Below are positions 21,848 to 33,698 of a stretch of DNA of 64,000 nt, in pieces (position 1 is the first letter of the stretch; each line of letters begins with the position of its first letter). Below the pieces are notes generated by a model. It was not told the origin of the DNA, did not search any database, and saw only the letters and a program-made list of their open reading frames with translations. This stretch comes from Coprinus comatus (taxonomy: Eukaryota > Basidiomycota > Agaricomycetes > Agaricales > Agaricaceae), in NCBI GenBank assembly GCA_034638255.1, contig JAWPGT010000009.1, positions 1 through 64,000 of the forward strand, given 5' to 3'. The position numbers and the translations under genes are program-made.

Positions 21848-24800
21848 TCAACGATTAGTATTTTCATCCCAAGATCCCATCTTCAAGAACCTAGCCAAAA
21901 CTTCTTCAGAACCACGCTTAAATACATCAACACCTCTCGCGGGGTCCCAAACTCGAGTTCCCTTTCGCTGGATCGGTGAATCAATAGAAGACGGATGTTC
22001 ATCAGGAGGTGAAATAGGTCCCGCTGACGAAGCTGGAGATCCTACTGACGAATCCATAGATATTTGACGGGATGCGATGGGAGAAAATTTTCTGTGTTCA
22101 TTATATTTATTCGGATGATTCATTTGTGTTGAAGGGGGGAGATGAGGTCCAGTACTTCCAGCAGGAGTCGTGACTCTGGGAAAGGTAATTGACTGAGGTT
22201 TTGCTGTCGAGGGAGAAGATGCTGTAGAAGAATTTGACACATGTTTAGCGGACGGTCGGGGAGGTTTAGCATCAGGAGTTGTAATAAACTCTCGAGAGAT
22301 ATGAGAGGAAAGTGATAATGAAGGGGATGGCAGTTTGAGGGACCGGGGTGTATTTGCTTTAGATAGTTCTGGTGTCTTGGCACTCTTATTATAACATGCC
22401 TGCATGGTGGATCCATTGATGGAGACGGATCGTTTACTTGACACTGATGACCTCCGACTTTGAATAGGAGTTTCGACATCGTCAGTAAGGATCGCTACTT
22501 GGACTCCCTGGCTACGCTTCTCGCGTGGAATGGTTTGTACACCCTGATTACGATAGGACTTCTGCACAGATTTCTGAGCCGCAAGTGTGTCTCGAGCTGC
22601 TGCTGAGGCACCACGAGTTCGGGGTCTAGATTTTCTGTCATCCTCACTATCTACCTCCTTCGCATCTTCATCGTGGTCTTCATCGTCACCATCATCTTCA
22701 TCATCTCCATCCTGGCTACTAGCTTCTAGCTGGTCTTCCCAACTCGGACTATGACTCCTGTCAATGCCTCTCCGCTGATCACTCTCAGACGTGGTAACTT
22801 GAGGTTTTACAAGATTCGAGGCATAGGTCTGGATACTGGGTACACGATCCCAAGCATTCGAATAATTCAATATAGGAAGACCGCGGAGAGGCAAAGTAGC
22901 CGGGCGTCGCTGGTAAGGACGCTCTGGTTCGGATGTGTGGTGACTTGCCCGTTTTTCTTGGTTTTCTACGTGTGTTGCGAAGAGTGCTGGTGCTGCTGTA
23001 TCCAGTTTTGGGAAAACATGGGTAGGGGCCCGACGTGAATTGGTTTCCGAAGGAAACAAGGGTTTTATCTTGCTTTTGTCAGGATTAGAGCTTGAGCCAG
23101 ACGTGCCATCCCTTGACGTGTGGTGTTTGTTAGGTATAAAAAGTGCTGGTGGCAAGGTGTCCTCTGGGAAAACCCGACCGGGTGCCTGACGTGGCTCGGT
23201 TTCCCAAGGGAATACGGATTTTACTTTACTTTTGTTACTATTAGGACTTGAGTTAGATGCGTCGTCTTCCGTCACCGCAAGATGTTCTCGTTTTCCTTCC
23301 TGAGCTACAAGGAGTGCTGGTGGTAAGGTATCCGATTTTGGGAAAACCCGGCCAGGTACCTGGCGTGACCTGGTTTCCCAAGGAAACAAGGGCTTTATTT
23401 TGTTTATGTCAGGATCCGGACTTGAACCAAATGCGCTGGCATCCCCTGTCACCGTACGATAGTCACCTTGTACTTGTAGTGTCTGAGGTATCCGGGGAGG
23501 CGGAGGGACATCAAAAAAACTTGAGGACTTGATCGTAGAAGCACTATTTGTGAAAGAATATTTCGAAGGTCGCGTTTCATCCCAGACATTGGTGAAGTAT
23601 GTGTTTTTGGGAAAGTTAGAGGATGCAGGAGGATTATTTGGTGGTGGATCTACCGCTGCATTCCAAGAGAGTAATGGAGGCGAGGGAGGACGTGGATGAG
23701 GTTGAATAGATTGACTTTCTGTCTGGTGGGCAGACGGGTGGACGGGTGGACGTTCACTGTGCAATTTCTCCAGGGCGCCAGTATTGTCTTGCGTTTCACC
23801 GCGCCATTGTTGGACGCGAGGAATATCAGCTGGTGTCGTAAGTTGTTGCTGGATATGGGGAAAGTCGTTTGATATCATAGTTCCACATACCGTATGAAGT
23901 TGTCTCGTAGGCAGCTCCCGGTTATGTCGAGAAGCTCCTGGCATAACTGGTTCGGTAGAACCTTTTCTTTTAGTATCAAAGTAGCTTTCCGAATCACTCG
24001 TTAGACCCGCAGAAGAAGCATAGTAGTCAGAAGCGGGGGTGGGAGTAACGGGCAAAGATTTGAGCCGCATGTAGGGTTTGGGGGGAATCTCATTCCGACT
24101 GGGAGTAAGCAGGGTCTGTGAGGCAGAGGGATCGTCTGGAAGGCCTAGGTGAGGTGCGACGGGCGTCAAGAACAACTTTGTGCTTGTATCGACAAGAACA
24201 TGTTCTGCTTCTAAATTGGAAGATAGCTCTTCCTTCTCTATGATTGGCCTTTTGGGCCGCATGAGATCAAACCGGCCATCCAATGGCAGCGTTCTGTATT
24301 CTCCCTTACCCGATTTTACATTGACAGGCGTTGTTAAGACGGTGGAATTGAGACCTTGTATTGCCATTACGCGCAATTCCTCCAAGCTAAGGGGGGGGTG
24401 GTGTTGTGCACTGGTTCAGCTGTCTTTGGCGTTTGAGGCGAGTCCCAGACAGAGGTATACCGTTTAACTTGAAAGGCAGGGGACGCAACGGGCCGCGAGC
24501 GAAAGTGTTTGTCATAGACCGCGTACCAACGATCAACCAAAGAGTCATAGTCATATGCTTGATGATTTATCTGGTGATGTTTGTTGGTGACTTTCTGATC
24601 AGCAAAAGAGGGAGAACGATATGGGAGGGTTTTCCAGGGTTTGTTTGGACCAATAAAATGTATGGCCTTTATGTAAGATCCAAAGCGTTCATATGCAGGT
24701 GCATATCTACGGCAGATAGGTGAGGAGATGAAAAAAAATAGTAGACGTTGAGAGGACTGACGTGTATGCGGCGGTAGGGGTAGTGTTATAGGTGAAACTG

Positions 24801-25414
24801 AGCCTGTGCCAGTCCCCAGCACGCCATTCATTTAATATGCCTTGGTCACCACCGTCCCATGAGCCCTTTGCGGTGAGAAGTTGATTGAGTTGATTAAATT
24901 TTTCTTGGCCTGGAGTGAGGACAAGGACACCGGAGTTGAAGATATCAGGCCAGCCTACATCAGGGGCAGCGGCAAATTCATGTTCGATATTGAAAAGGTG
25001 TGAGAGTGGTTGTACAGGAAGGACGTCTGCGTCTAGAAAGATGATTTTGCTGAACTGGGTCAAGCGAAAGACGTGCAACTTTGTAAGGACAGTGGTTAGG
25101 TCTGGACGGCCTGTTGAAAGGAGTGAGTTTAGCAAGGTTTTGATAGCCGCTGGACTGACCGAGAAGAGTGAGATTGGTGTTATCGTGGTGTTCGAGGATC
25201 TCTACGCCAATTACAAGGTCAAAGGCTTGGCGAAGAGCCTTGATTGAGGTGACATCGACGGACTCTGGAGTTACAAGACAAACGGTTTGGAAAGCAAGTT
25301 TCGGTAGACAGGGGGCTGTGGGTGCACGTCGCGCAAGGCAGCAGCTAGTGCGAGGGTCCCTGGGAGATAAGAGTCTGAGGATAGGAGAGAGACAAAGGCA
25401 TACGGGCCTGGCAT
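21848..25414 (-). CDS. Glycogenin (self-glucosylating glycogen primer, GT8)
   Basis: Glycogenin is a GT8 glucosyltransferase that primes glycogen by glucosylating itself, and its tail recruits glycogen synthase. The start at 25414 gives MPGPYAFVSLLSSDSYLPGT, the usual N-terminal strand. The DxD metal site is in KIIFLDADVLPVQPLSHLF. FAAAPDVGWPDIFNSGVLVL and GSWDGGDQGILNEW are typical GT8 motifs. HFIGPNKPWK and a YDSLVDRWYAVYD motif close the catalytic domain. The tail of more than 800 residues is disordered and carries tandem copies of a K-x-LFPWET...R-x-PGRVFP unit (about 22975-23420), related to the FPWE motif of glycogenin tails, plus an acidic Asp/Glu run. The N-terminal exon contains a one-base frame break at a five-G run (25311-25315). 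The gene is divergent from the ADCK2-type kinase across 111 bp. Confidence 0.88.
22975..23420 (-). repeat. Tandem FPWE-type repeats in the glycogenin tail
   Basis: Three units of about 55 codons follow each other. Each has a core of K(I/V)K-x-(L/V)FP(W/S)ET, then R(Q/R)(V/A)P and VFP, then an A/P-P-A-L-(L/F) motif and a short Asn/Ser/Asp linker. The first two keep FPWET, while the third has FPSET. The same pattern is visible in the DNA, so the units arose by duplication. Confidence 0.75.
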
Positions 25415-25525
25415 GTCCCGTCCAGCCACACGGACTGCAAGAAGAGAAAGTTTGAGAGCTGCCAGATTCCCACGTCTGATACTGCGTCTGTTCTGACGTC
25501 ATATATGTGAATTTGCCTTTGTACC

Positions 25526-27772
25526 ATGTACCGCACCCTCCTCCGCCCCTCCTTCTTCACCCGCTCTCCGCCTCCACGTGCCCTCTTCCACCGCAGACAC
25601 GCTCTCTGGCTGCTCCCTCTCTCTGCTGGCCTCACTGTCTGTCTTCTCCCACGCCCAAAGTCCCTCTTTCCCTCCGTATTCTCATCCCCAGACCTCGTGC
25701 CCTGTCCATGTCCAGCCCACCCCCACCCTCCTCCAGTCATCTTCTCGCCCTCAGAGTCTCACCGCACCATTCTTGCCCGCATAAACCAACTCTTCAGAGA
25801 TCACATATGGGAGCCAATCCTCACAGCTAACCGCTTCGTACACCTATTTCTCCTCTTCGTCCCCGTCATCGTCTGCAGTCCTATGCTGCTCATAGGAAAC
25901 CCGGAAAAACGCTACAAGGGTGATGGTTGGGGCGCTGTCTGGTGGTACGGCTTTCTCGTACGTCAGATGGAAGCCGCAGGGCCCACCTTTATCAAAGTAC
26001 CTTTTTTTTTCTTCATCGCTCCTTCTCGTAACTAACACCACTTTAGCTTGCACAGTGGGCCGCGTCAAGAAAAGACCTTTTTCCCGCCGTACTATGCGAG
26101 AAACTGGGCTCTCTCCATTCCCAAGGAAAACCCCACTCCCTGGAGCACACAAAAAAAGTCATAGAGCTGGTATTCCAGCGTCCGTTCGAGGATGTCTTTG
26201 AAGAGTTTGAAGAGGTACCCATCGGCACAGGTGCCATTGCTCAGGTATGCTCCTGAACTCTACAAAACCATCTTTCTGACAAGTCACAGGTCTATCAAGC
26301 AACCCTAAAACCCGATCTCATTCCCCCGTCATATCTCGGACCTCGCCGCAAACACAACTCTCCCGGTGCTGCCCTTGCACCTGTCATTCTTCATGATCCT
26401 CCTCCATCGGTTCCAACCGCATCCGTCGCAGTCAAGGTTCTCCATCCACGGGTATCCAAGACTATTTCGCGCGATCTCTCTATAATGCATTTCTTTGCCC
26501 GTGTCATATCCCTTCTCCCAGGCATGCAGTGGATCTCCCTGCCAGAAGAGGTCCAGGTATTCGGGTCTATGATGCACCAGCAGCTTGACTTGAGAAATGA
26601 GGTTGAAAATCTGATCGTTTTTGAGAACAACTTTTCCCCAAGAAAAGTCCCTGTAACCTTCCCCAGACCCCTCAAGGTATGGTCAACAAATGACGTCCTC
26701 ATTGAAGAGTATCAGAACGCTCTTCCCATGGAGACGTTTTTGCATAATGGAGGAGGTCCGTATGATGAGCAGCTTGCAACTGTAGGCTTGGATGCGTTCC
26801 TCGTATGACATTTCCGTATATTCACATGTGAATGGCTTATCTGAATTTCCTTTAGAACATGTTGCTACTAGACAACTTTGTTCACTCTGATCTACATCCA
26901 GGAAATATCATGGTCAAATTCAACAAACCTCTCACTAGCCGGATGCTTCTAGAACAGCTTTACAACCACATCTTCAGCAAGACACCTATCAATAGCCCGT
27001 CTTCATCTACAACAGCATCCGCAGTAGACTATTCTGAAACAGATCAAATCGTTTCGCGTCTTCGAAACCTCCAAGATAAACCAACCGAATGGCATAAAGA
27101 ACTAGAAAAACTTCATCAAGCTGGATATATGCCTGAAATCGTTTTCATTGATGCTGGTTTAGTAACCACATTGGATGCTACAAATCGTCGAAATTTCTTG
27201 GATCTTTTCCGTGCAGTAGCTGAGTTCGATGGTTACAGAACGGGACAACTTATGATTGAACGGTCAAGATCACCAGAATTGGCTCTCAATACCGAAACTT
27301 TCGCTTTGAAAATGCAACACTTGGTTCTTAATGTTAAAAGGAAAACATTCTCTTTGGGTCAAATCAAGATCTCGGATCTTTTAACAGAAGTACTCAAAAA
27401 TGTACGAGAACATCATGTTAAATTGGAAGGGGATTTCATCAATACAGTTATTTCGATATTACTATTGGAAGGGATTGGAAGACAATTGGATCCTGGATTA
27501 GATTTGTTTGCTAGTGCGTTACCAATTTTGAGACATCTGGGAGGACAGTTGGCTACTAGAGAAAGTATAAATAGGGATTTGCCGAAGAGTAATTTGGGAG
27601 CGTTGTTGAAAGTTTGGGTTTGGGTTGAAGCTAGATCATTTATTTCGGGTGCGATTGTGGATGCGGATGATTTGATTAAATATGATTGGTATGTGGTTTT
27701 CGTTTTCGTTGTTATTCGTTTGTGGGTGTTCATTGTTTCTTTTTTGGTGGTAGGTTCTGCCCGAATGTTTAG
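25526..27772 (+). CDS. ADCK2-type mitochondrial UbiB (ABC1) kinase-like protein
   Basis: This UbiB-family atypical kinase is closest in pattern to human ADCK2 and yeast Cqd1 (YPL109C), inner-membrane proteins linked to coenzyme Q and lipid distribution. The N-terminus from 25526 is Arg/Ser-rich and amphipathic (MYRTLLRPSFFTRSPPPRAL), as expected for a mitochondrial presequence, and a hydrophobic segment VHLFLLFVPVIVCSPMLL follows. The KxGQ region reads GPTFIKLAQWAASRKDLFP, with Ala where KxGQ has Gly. VPIGTGAIAQVYQATLKP is the A-rich-loop region. VAVKVLHP provides the Lys, HSDLHPGNIMV is the catalytic loop and FIDAGL is the DFG-equivalent. After an intron the frame ends with the residues FCPNV at 27772. 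Five or so exons. It shares a 111-bp promoter with glycogenin. Confidence 0.87.
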
Positions 27773-28130
27773 AATTAGAGTTATTGATATATCGTTGGTA
27801 TTTCTTTTTCCTCCTCTTCTTCTCCTACTTTTTAGACTTAGACGTAGGATTCCTGCATTATTGTAGAGGGTTTGAATTACTTTAAAATATCGATCCAGGT
27901 AGATACTATTTTGCATTTTTTTTTTCATATTTATTTATCTCTGGACGATACACATTATTATATCTCTACATACGTTTTTTGTATTTTAATATCCACTTCG
28001 CCACCCCCAATCCCTAGATAGTGTTCTGACGTTGAGAAATAGCTACATTTCAGCCGTCATTAATTACTATAGTACACACAACTCTTGCAACTACGAATTT
28101 TCCACTATATATTGCATACAATTTATACAC
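27773..28130. other. Tail-to-tail interval
   Basis: This is the 3' flank of the ADCK2-type gene (plus) and of the beta-lactamase-like gene (minus). It is AT-rich with no conserved frame or repeat. Confidence 0.5.
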
Positions 28131-30419
28131 CTATGCTCGAATGAAACGAACACCACCAGAAGGATAAACCAACTCATCTCCGTCCCAATAAATCAAATCA
28201 ATAGGAGCATCACGACTAAATAAACCATTGTCAATAGAGATCCAAAAAGGCATACACCCAGATGAAGGATCTTTGTTTAACGATTTTCGACCAAATGCAA
28301 GTCTATCGAAATTCATTAGTGATTTTATTCTGTAAGTAATTGGATAAATGTGTGTACTAACCTAAATTCTCCTGATCTCTCCGTATTCCATAAAGCAATA
28401 GGATAAGGTTTTGATTGTTTTCCAGAAAAACTGATATCCGCATCTTGTATGATTTTAAGAACATCGTAATTGCGAATGATCAATTTTGTTAGATATAATC
28501 CTCCTTTGATTATTTCAACTTTTGCTTGATTTTCTTGAGTTTGAGTATCATTCGAAATCGAAATCCATTTTCCTACGTATTCTTCTTTTACTCTTTGTTC
28601 CAAGAGATTCTCGATAATAGGATGAAAGATGGATGTTGTTTTTTGAACGATGGATGCTGTATTACTATATGTTCCTGTTAATAGTACGATTATACCGAAC
28701 GAATAATCTGGTACTATAACGAATTCAGAATGATAGCCAGGTAAATTTCCACCTATAATAATAATAAGGAAGAGAAATAATCGTCAGTCACATACCACAT
28801 GTAAAATGTTCGATTATACGTACTCTTAGTATACATCCTAGTCTTATGCCCATCATTCAAAATATTAATTTCCCAAGGTGCCCCAACTTCTTGAAATCCG
28901 TTTCTCCAAGTATACATAGGATGTAACCATTCACGTATAACATTAGAAGAAACAACACCATTATTAAGTTCAGGATTCAAAAAAGATCTCATGGTGGTTG
29001 ATAAATCCGATACAGAAGTATATTGACCTCCTGCTGGTGCATCTGAATTGTCAAATTCGAAATCCTATAATCATTTTTAGTTGCTGTTGATCAATATAAA
29101 ATAGAGGAAAACATGACCACGTACAACCCATTCCGAGTTATCTCTCGGTATAGCCAAATCCCTAACCAACAATTCATTCCCATATGGAACTTTGAAAAAA
29201 CTCCTATTCAAACCAAGTGGTTCAAAGATATCACGTTGTAAAAGTTCGGCATGATCTTTTGGTATAGGTTTGTTGGAATTATTACCACTTGTGCTAGCAT
29301 GTTTATTGGCAGCAACATTAGCAAGACCCAATAAATCGATACCAGAATTTGAATAAATAGGAAATGAATAAGGGAGGTTGGCAAGAGGGTATTTGTTAAT
29401 TGAATCCTTGAGTGATTCGTAACTTCTATTTGGAAGAGGTAGATCATCTTTGGTATGAATTGGTTTTGGGAGCTTTTGAGAGTTGGAATGAGAATTGAGG
29501 AATGGGATGGGTGATTTGGATGGCCATTCGTTTAATTCGATAGGTGGATAATCTCTTCCAATACCTATAAATACCCAGAAGAAAAAATGATTTCAATTTT
29601 CCAATACGTATATATGAATTTCAAAACGAGAGTGTTTACCTGACATATGACTTGCAAGTTGTCGTAAAGTAACTTGTGGTTTATTCTTCTGGTCATCATA
29701 TTTCTTTCTTTTAAGATAGTCAGACCATCCGTAAGTAGGGTAATGGATTTCTGGAAGATATTTTTCCACTGGATCATCCCTTTCAAGAAAAAACATACAT
29801 AAATGAGTAAATGAGAGGAAAGTAAGATGAAAACCACTAACAAATTCAATACCCCACGCTCACGTAAAACCAAAGTTTCAAGCATAGTAAACATTTTACT
29901 AATGCTAGCAATTCTATAAATTGAATCACTTGTTACAGATCTCGCGGTAGTAGTAGCAGTAGAGTCCAACATGGTTTCATTAGCTCTGAGTATCCCATAA
30001 CTCTTGTCAAAGAGATTTCCAAAAGGAGTGACCACAGCAACCGAAAGACTATCAATGTCAGATTGAGATACTCTTCCTTGTAGGAATTTATCAAGTTTCT
30101 TGGAAACTTTGATGATAGATTCTTCATCAGCACGCAGAGGATGATCATTTAAGACAGTTTTCGGAAGTGGGAATGGGCATGCGGTATCGGAAGTGTCGTA
30201 GAATAGTGAATGAGGGGTTTGAGTTTCAGGATGAGAACGGAAGGCATAGAAGATTGTAGGATCGTTGTAAACGAAATAGGCAGTCCAGGTCCATACTCCG
30301 ATAGTGTACAAAGTCAAGATTGAGATTCTTTTTGATTTCTTCTGTGAAGTTCTAATGGTGCTTGTGCTTGAGCGGTTTGATTCAACTTCAGCCTTTATAT
30401 CCAAGTCATTGTGATCCAT
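28131..30419 (-). CDS. Membrane-anchored serine beta-lactamase-like (S12) hydrolase
   Basis: The ATG at 30419 opens a short polar cytosolic head, then one membrane helix (ISILTLYTIGVWTWTAYFVY) that would place the rest outside the cytosol. The penicillin-binding fold follows. The nucleophile motif S-x-x-K is SISK in DSIYRIASISKMFTMLETLV, and the second motif Y-x-N is YSN in FPIYSNSGIDLLGLANVAA. A later GYHSEF segment stands near the third motif position. DPVEKYLPEI and TLRQLASHMSG are typical of the family. About eight exons, with the stop at 28131-28133. Fungal proteins of this group are probably esterases or peptidases; the substrate is unknown. It is divergent from REV7 with 236 bp between starts. 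Confidence 0.82.
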
Positions 30420-30655
30420 GGCGATAGGAGTTGGTTTGGAGTATGTTGGTGTTGAGGCCTGAGGGACCAGCTGTAGTTCGAGTGAGGTTTATAAGTGAGA
30501 ATCAACACAGCTCATAACAAGTGATATTCAGAAGCTGTTCTGTTGTAGTATTGATAGAAAGAACAATCAATGTGATTGACCGCGGTTAGCGTGGGTGTCA
30601 ACTTGTATTTGAAATGCTAATTGCCTGTTTAACTTAACCCTGATGCTATATCCCA

Positions 30656-31734
30656 ATGTCTGAAACCCATACACTCACGTTTAACGGTAAGTTTCGCGCC
30701 ATCTTATAAAACCTCATTAACGGCGGGATCAAATCACAGAAACCGTTAGTGGTATCGCAGAATTCAGTGTGTTATTAACATTCATAAACATCAAACTCAC
30801 ACCCCTTAAAATCATAATCATCAGTCGAAGTAGCAATTCATACAATTCTCTATGTCCGACAAGTTTATCCCCCTGATATCTTTATCCGGCGCAAGAAATA
30901 TGAGACACCGGTTTATCAATCTCGTCATCCAGGATTGAATGAATATATCTCAGGAGCAGTTAAAGCTGTTCGAGATGAGCTTGCACAGGTAATTATTATC
31001 TATTTGTGTCCCCCATCTCACTAATATACCATTCCTTGTACTTTCCATTGACAGGGAACAGTGGACAAGATTATTGTTGTAATAAAAGACCGAAACCAAA
31101 TCGCCATGGAACGTTTCATCTTTTCTGTTGAACAAACCATACAAATTGAGCCCTTCGATAAGAATGAAAGGTAAAGAATATGGTTTCACAGCTTGTTTTA
31201 ATTTCAGCCGATAAATATACGTGCACAGGGTAGAAAATGCGATGACTCCAGGAACACTAGTCCAATATTTCCGTTCATTCCTCATCAAAATAAATATGAT
31301 TGAATCGGTCCTAGGGCAACTAGAGCAAGGAGGTACGATATATGCTCAATAGTATGTAATGTTATGGTTATTTTAAACCACCCAGATGATATATCCTTCG
31401 CTATTGTCTTAGAATTAAAAGACGACAAAGTGCCGACTGTATCGCAGACAAAGGTTAGTTTCATCGAGATGATGTTTTAATCCTTCCTTGAAATGTTGTG
31501 TCTTAGGATCCTCCTCCTTGGGTGCCCGCCGAAGCCCAGCATACAACAGAAGGCGCATCAGACGATGCGGAATTGCACATGCTGCGGGCAGTCAACACAG
31601 GTATTATCAATGTACGTGGGCTATCTTTATCGAATAATCTATTCGTGCTCATGCTGAAGTATCTAAAGTTGTCTGTGGCCGTGCAAGAGTCTGGAGAGAA
31701 ATTCCAACGTCTCAAAGAACTAGAGAAAACATGA
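30656..31734 (+). CDS. REV7: REV7/MAD2L2, HORMA-domain subunit of DNA polymerase zeta
   Basis: REV7 is the HORMA-fold adaptor of translesion polymerase zeta and, in other eukaryotes, of shieldin. The first exon gives MSETHTLTFN, the second ETVSGIAEFIEVAIH, and the main exon continues TILYVRQVYPPDIFIRRKKY, matching the strongly conserved LYVR-x-VYP-x-x-IF-x-x-RKKY of MAD2L2. YQSRHPGLNEYISGAVKAV and MERFIFSVEQT follow. The C-terminal 'safety-belt' part includes WVPAEAQHTTEG and, after a last intron, LSVAVQESGEKF before the TGA at 31732-31734. Six or seven exons. It ends 71 bp from the end of SNX4 on the other strand. Confidence 0.85.
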
Positions 31735-31805
31735 ATATTGATATATCGTCATTAAAATCATGAAAACTATTGTACACGTAAAGAAAGACCACTGTTTAAA
31801 TATAC

Positions 31806-33603
31806 CTAAATGTCCACGCGAATCCTCTGAATAACAGGTATTATGCGATCCCATTCTTCCATCGCCTACCAGGATTATAAATAAAGGCCAAGTATTTATT
31901 GAGGGAATACCTACCGCTTTATAGAATTCAATTTCACCCTCGGCAAAGTTTCCAAGCATCTCCTTCATTTCTGCTTCTTTCGCATGTTGGAAAATGATCT
32001 GTTCTCTCAGTGTTGCGTCGCTGAAAGCATCAGATGTTTCATGTGCCGTCGTCACCGCGTCTTGCAGCTGCCCCACAATTTATTATAGACTAAAGAACAG
32101 CAAATTCTTGTGCACTCACCTCTTTGATCTTATTATCTAACTTCCGCATCTTTTCGACGCGACTTCTGTCATCATCAGCGCCACGCAGAGCATCCACGCG
32201 ATCTTTGATATAAGCCCCTAGCCCTAATCCGGTACTACCTGCATGCCCACTAATGACAGCCGCAAGACGGTCACGTTCTGCGGTTACCCCAGAAAGATAG
32301 GCAGACAATTCTTCAAAGTCAAGTTGTTTCTGATCACGAAGTTTAAGGACTGCACGGTTTGCATGCGAATACGTTAGTAACGATTGTAGATGATTGAGGA
32401 GGGGATCAGTAGTTGTATGGGTCTGAAGGCATTGAGTGGATGAGTCCAGGTGTTATCCCGAAAAACATACCGTGTGGCGTAACAACGCAGAGAATTCCAA
32501 TAGGGTATTAGAAAAATGGTTCAAAGGGTCTGTTATACCCGATTCGAGAAATCCTAGTCCCTGAACAGCAACAGCCAAGTCGTGATAGTCTGCAGTGAGA
32601 TCTTCACCAGATTCAGGGTTTCCATCTCATTCAGCCTCAGATTTAAGGGTGAAGAAACGGGTCACAAGCAAAACTCACCACTTGTTCTATTTCTGATACG
32701 CGTGTACAACCTTTCGGTGTGGTTGATTCCTTCCTCAAACTTGTCTACTCCCTCACGCATCGATAGAAACCTTTCATCAGGCTTCTTGACGCGGGAAAAG
32801 GCATTCAACAGAGTGTCCGAGATATTGTCAATGAGACTTGGGGACGGTTCTGGGCCAGGTGGATGAGCTACATGACGGTGCATATACACATGCTAGTATA
32901 TCGGATCAATATTATGGGTGGAATATAGGGGAAGGTGACGTACCCATTCTGTGGATTCAAAGAAGGCGCGGAGGAGGGTACTCCGCTGTAGGGTTGGATG
33001 TCTCGAAATTCGTTGCAAGTAACGGTGGAGACTAGATAATGTTGAGTACGCGAGTAGGGTGAATCACGAAAGAACTGACTCGAGCCTCCGGCGTTCAATG
33101 AATTCAGGACTGAATCTATCTCCAGTGATGTATTCTGCGGATTGTTAGTCTGAGTGAGTTGCCTGTACGCACTGAATAAAACCGTACCAAGTCTATGTTT
33201 ATCCGGAAGAGCTGGGACTACACATGCAGGGAAATCTTTAACCAGATTCTCACGCAAAAAGACAAAGTCTTGGAATCGTCGTCGTGCTGACGGGTTGGGA
33301 GTGGAGAAGATAGGAAGGTTGGTCTGTAGGTGATTAACGGAACTGGTTTATTAACAATCACAATTGTATTACCTTTGCGGCTACAAGATAGGAGACATAA
33401 GCGTCCTTGGTTTCGGGTAGTTCTTTGACTGGGTCTTTGACCGAAGTTACGAGATACCCTTCCCATTTCGGTTGGAGAGGGTCGCCAGAGTCTGCAGTAC
33501 TTTGCCTGAAGCCAGGGCCGGATGCGGCATGTTCTTCGTAAGGCTGTGTGGAGGGAGACTCCCAAGTTACGCTGTCGAAGACGTCGTCCTCGTCGCCGAG
33601 CAT
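31806..33603 (-). CDS. SNX4: Sorting nexin-4 (Atg24), PX-BAR protein
   Basis: SNX4/Atg24 is a PX-BAR protein that recycles SNAREs from endosomes and supports selective autophagy. The start at 33603 gives MLGDEDDVFDSVTWESPS, like other fungal SNX4 proteins. The PX domain reads KDAYVSYLVAAKTNLPIF, then RRRFQDFVFLRENLVKDFP and VPALPDKHRLEYITGDRFS, which contains the phosphoinositide-binding Arg. FIERRRLESFLQRISRHP completes it. The BAR part includes SRVKKPDERFLSMREGVDKF, KQLDFEELSAYLSGVTAERD, a KMRKLDNKIKELQDAV helix and a GEIEFYKAVMEEWDRI C-terminus. About seven exons, with the stop at 31806-31808. It is divergent from the PTM1-like gene with only 95 bp between the start codons. Confidence 0.88.
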
Positions 33604-33698
33604 GGTGGACGACGTAATTAGCCAAGGCACTACAGACAAGTGATGTTGTTGAGTGTCAGATTCAACAGAGCCAAACACCAACGTTGCTTCCTGTCATC

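Noticed and set aside
25507..25830. Alternative Pro/Ser/Leu-rich frame at the start of the ADCK2-type gene
   Set aside because: The frame starting at 25526 continues into the conserved UbiB domain; the alternative is an overlapping shadow.
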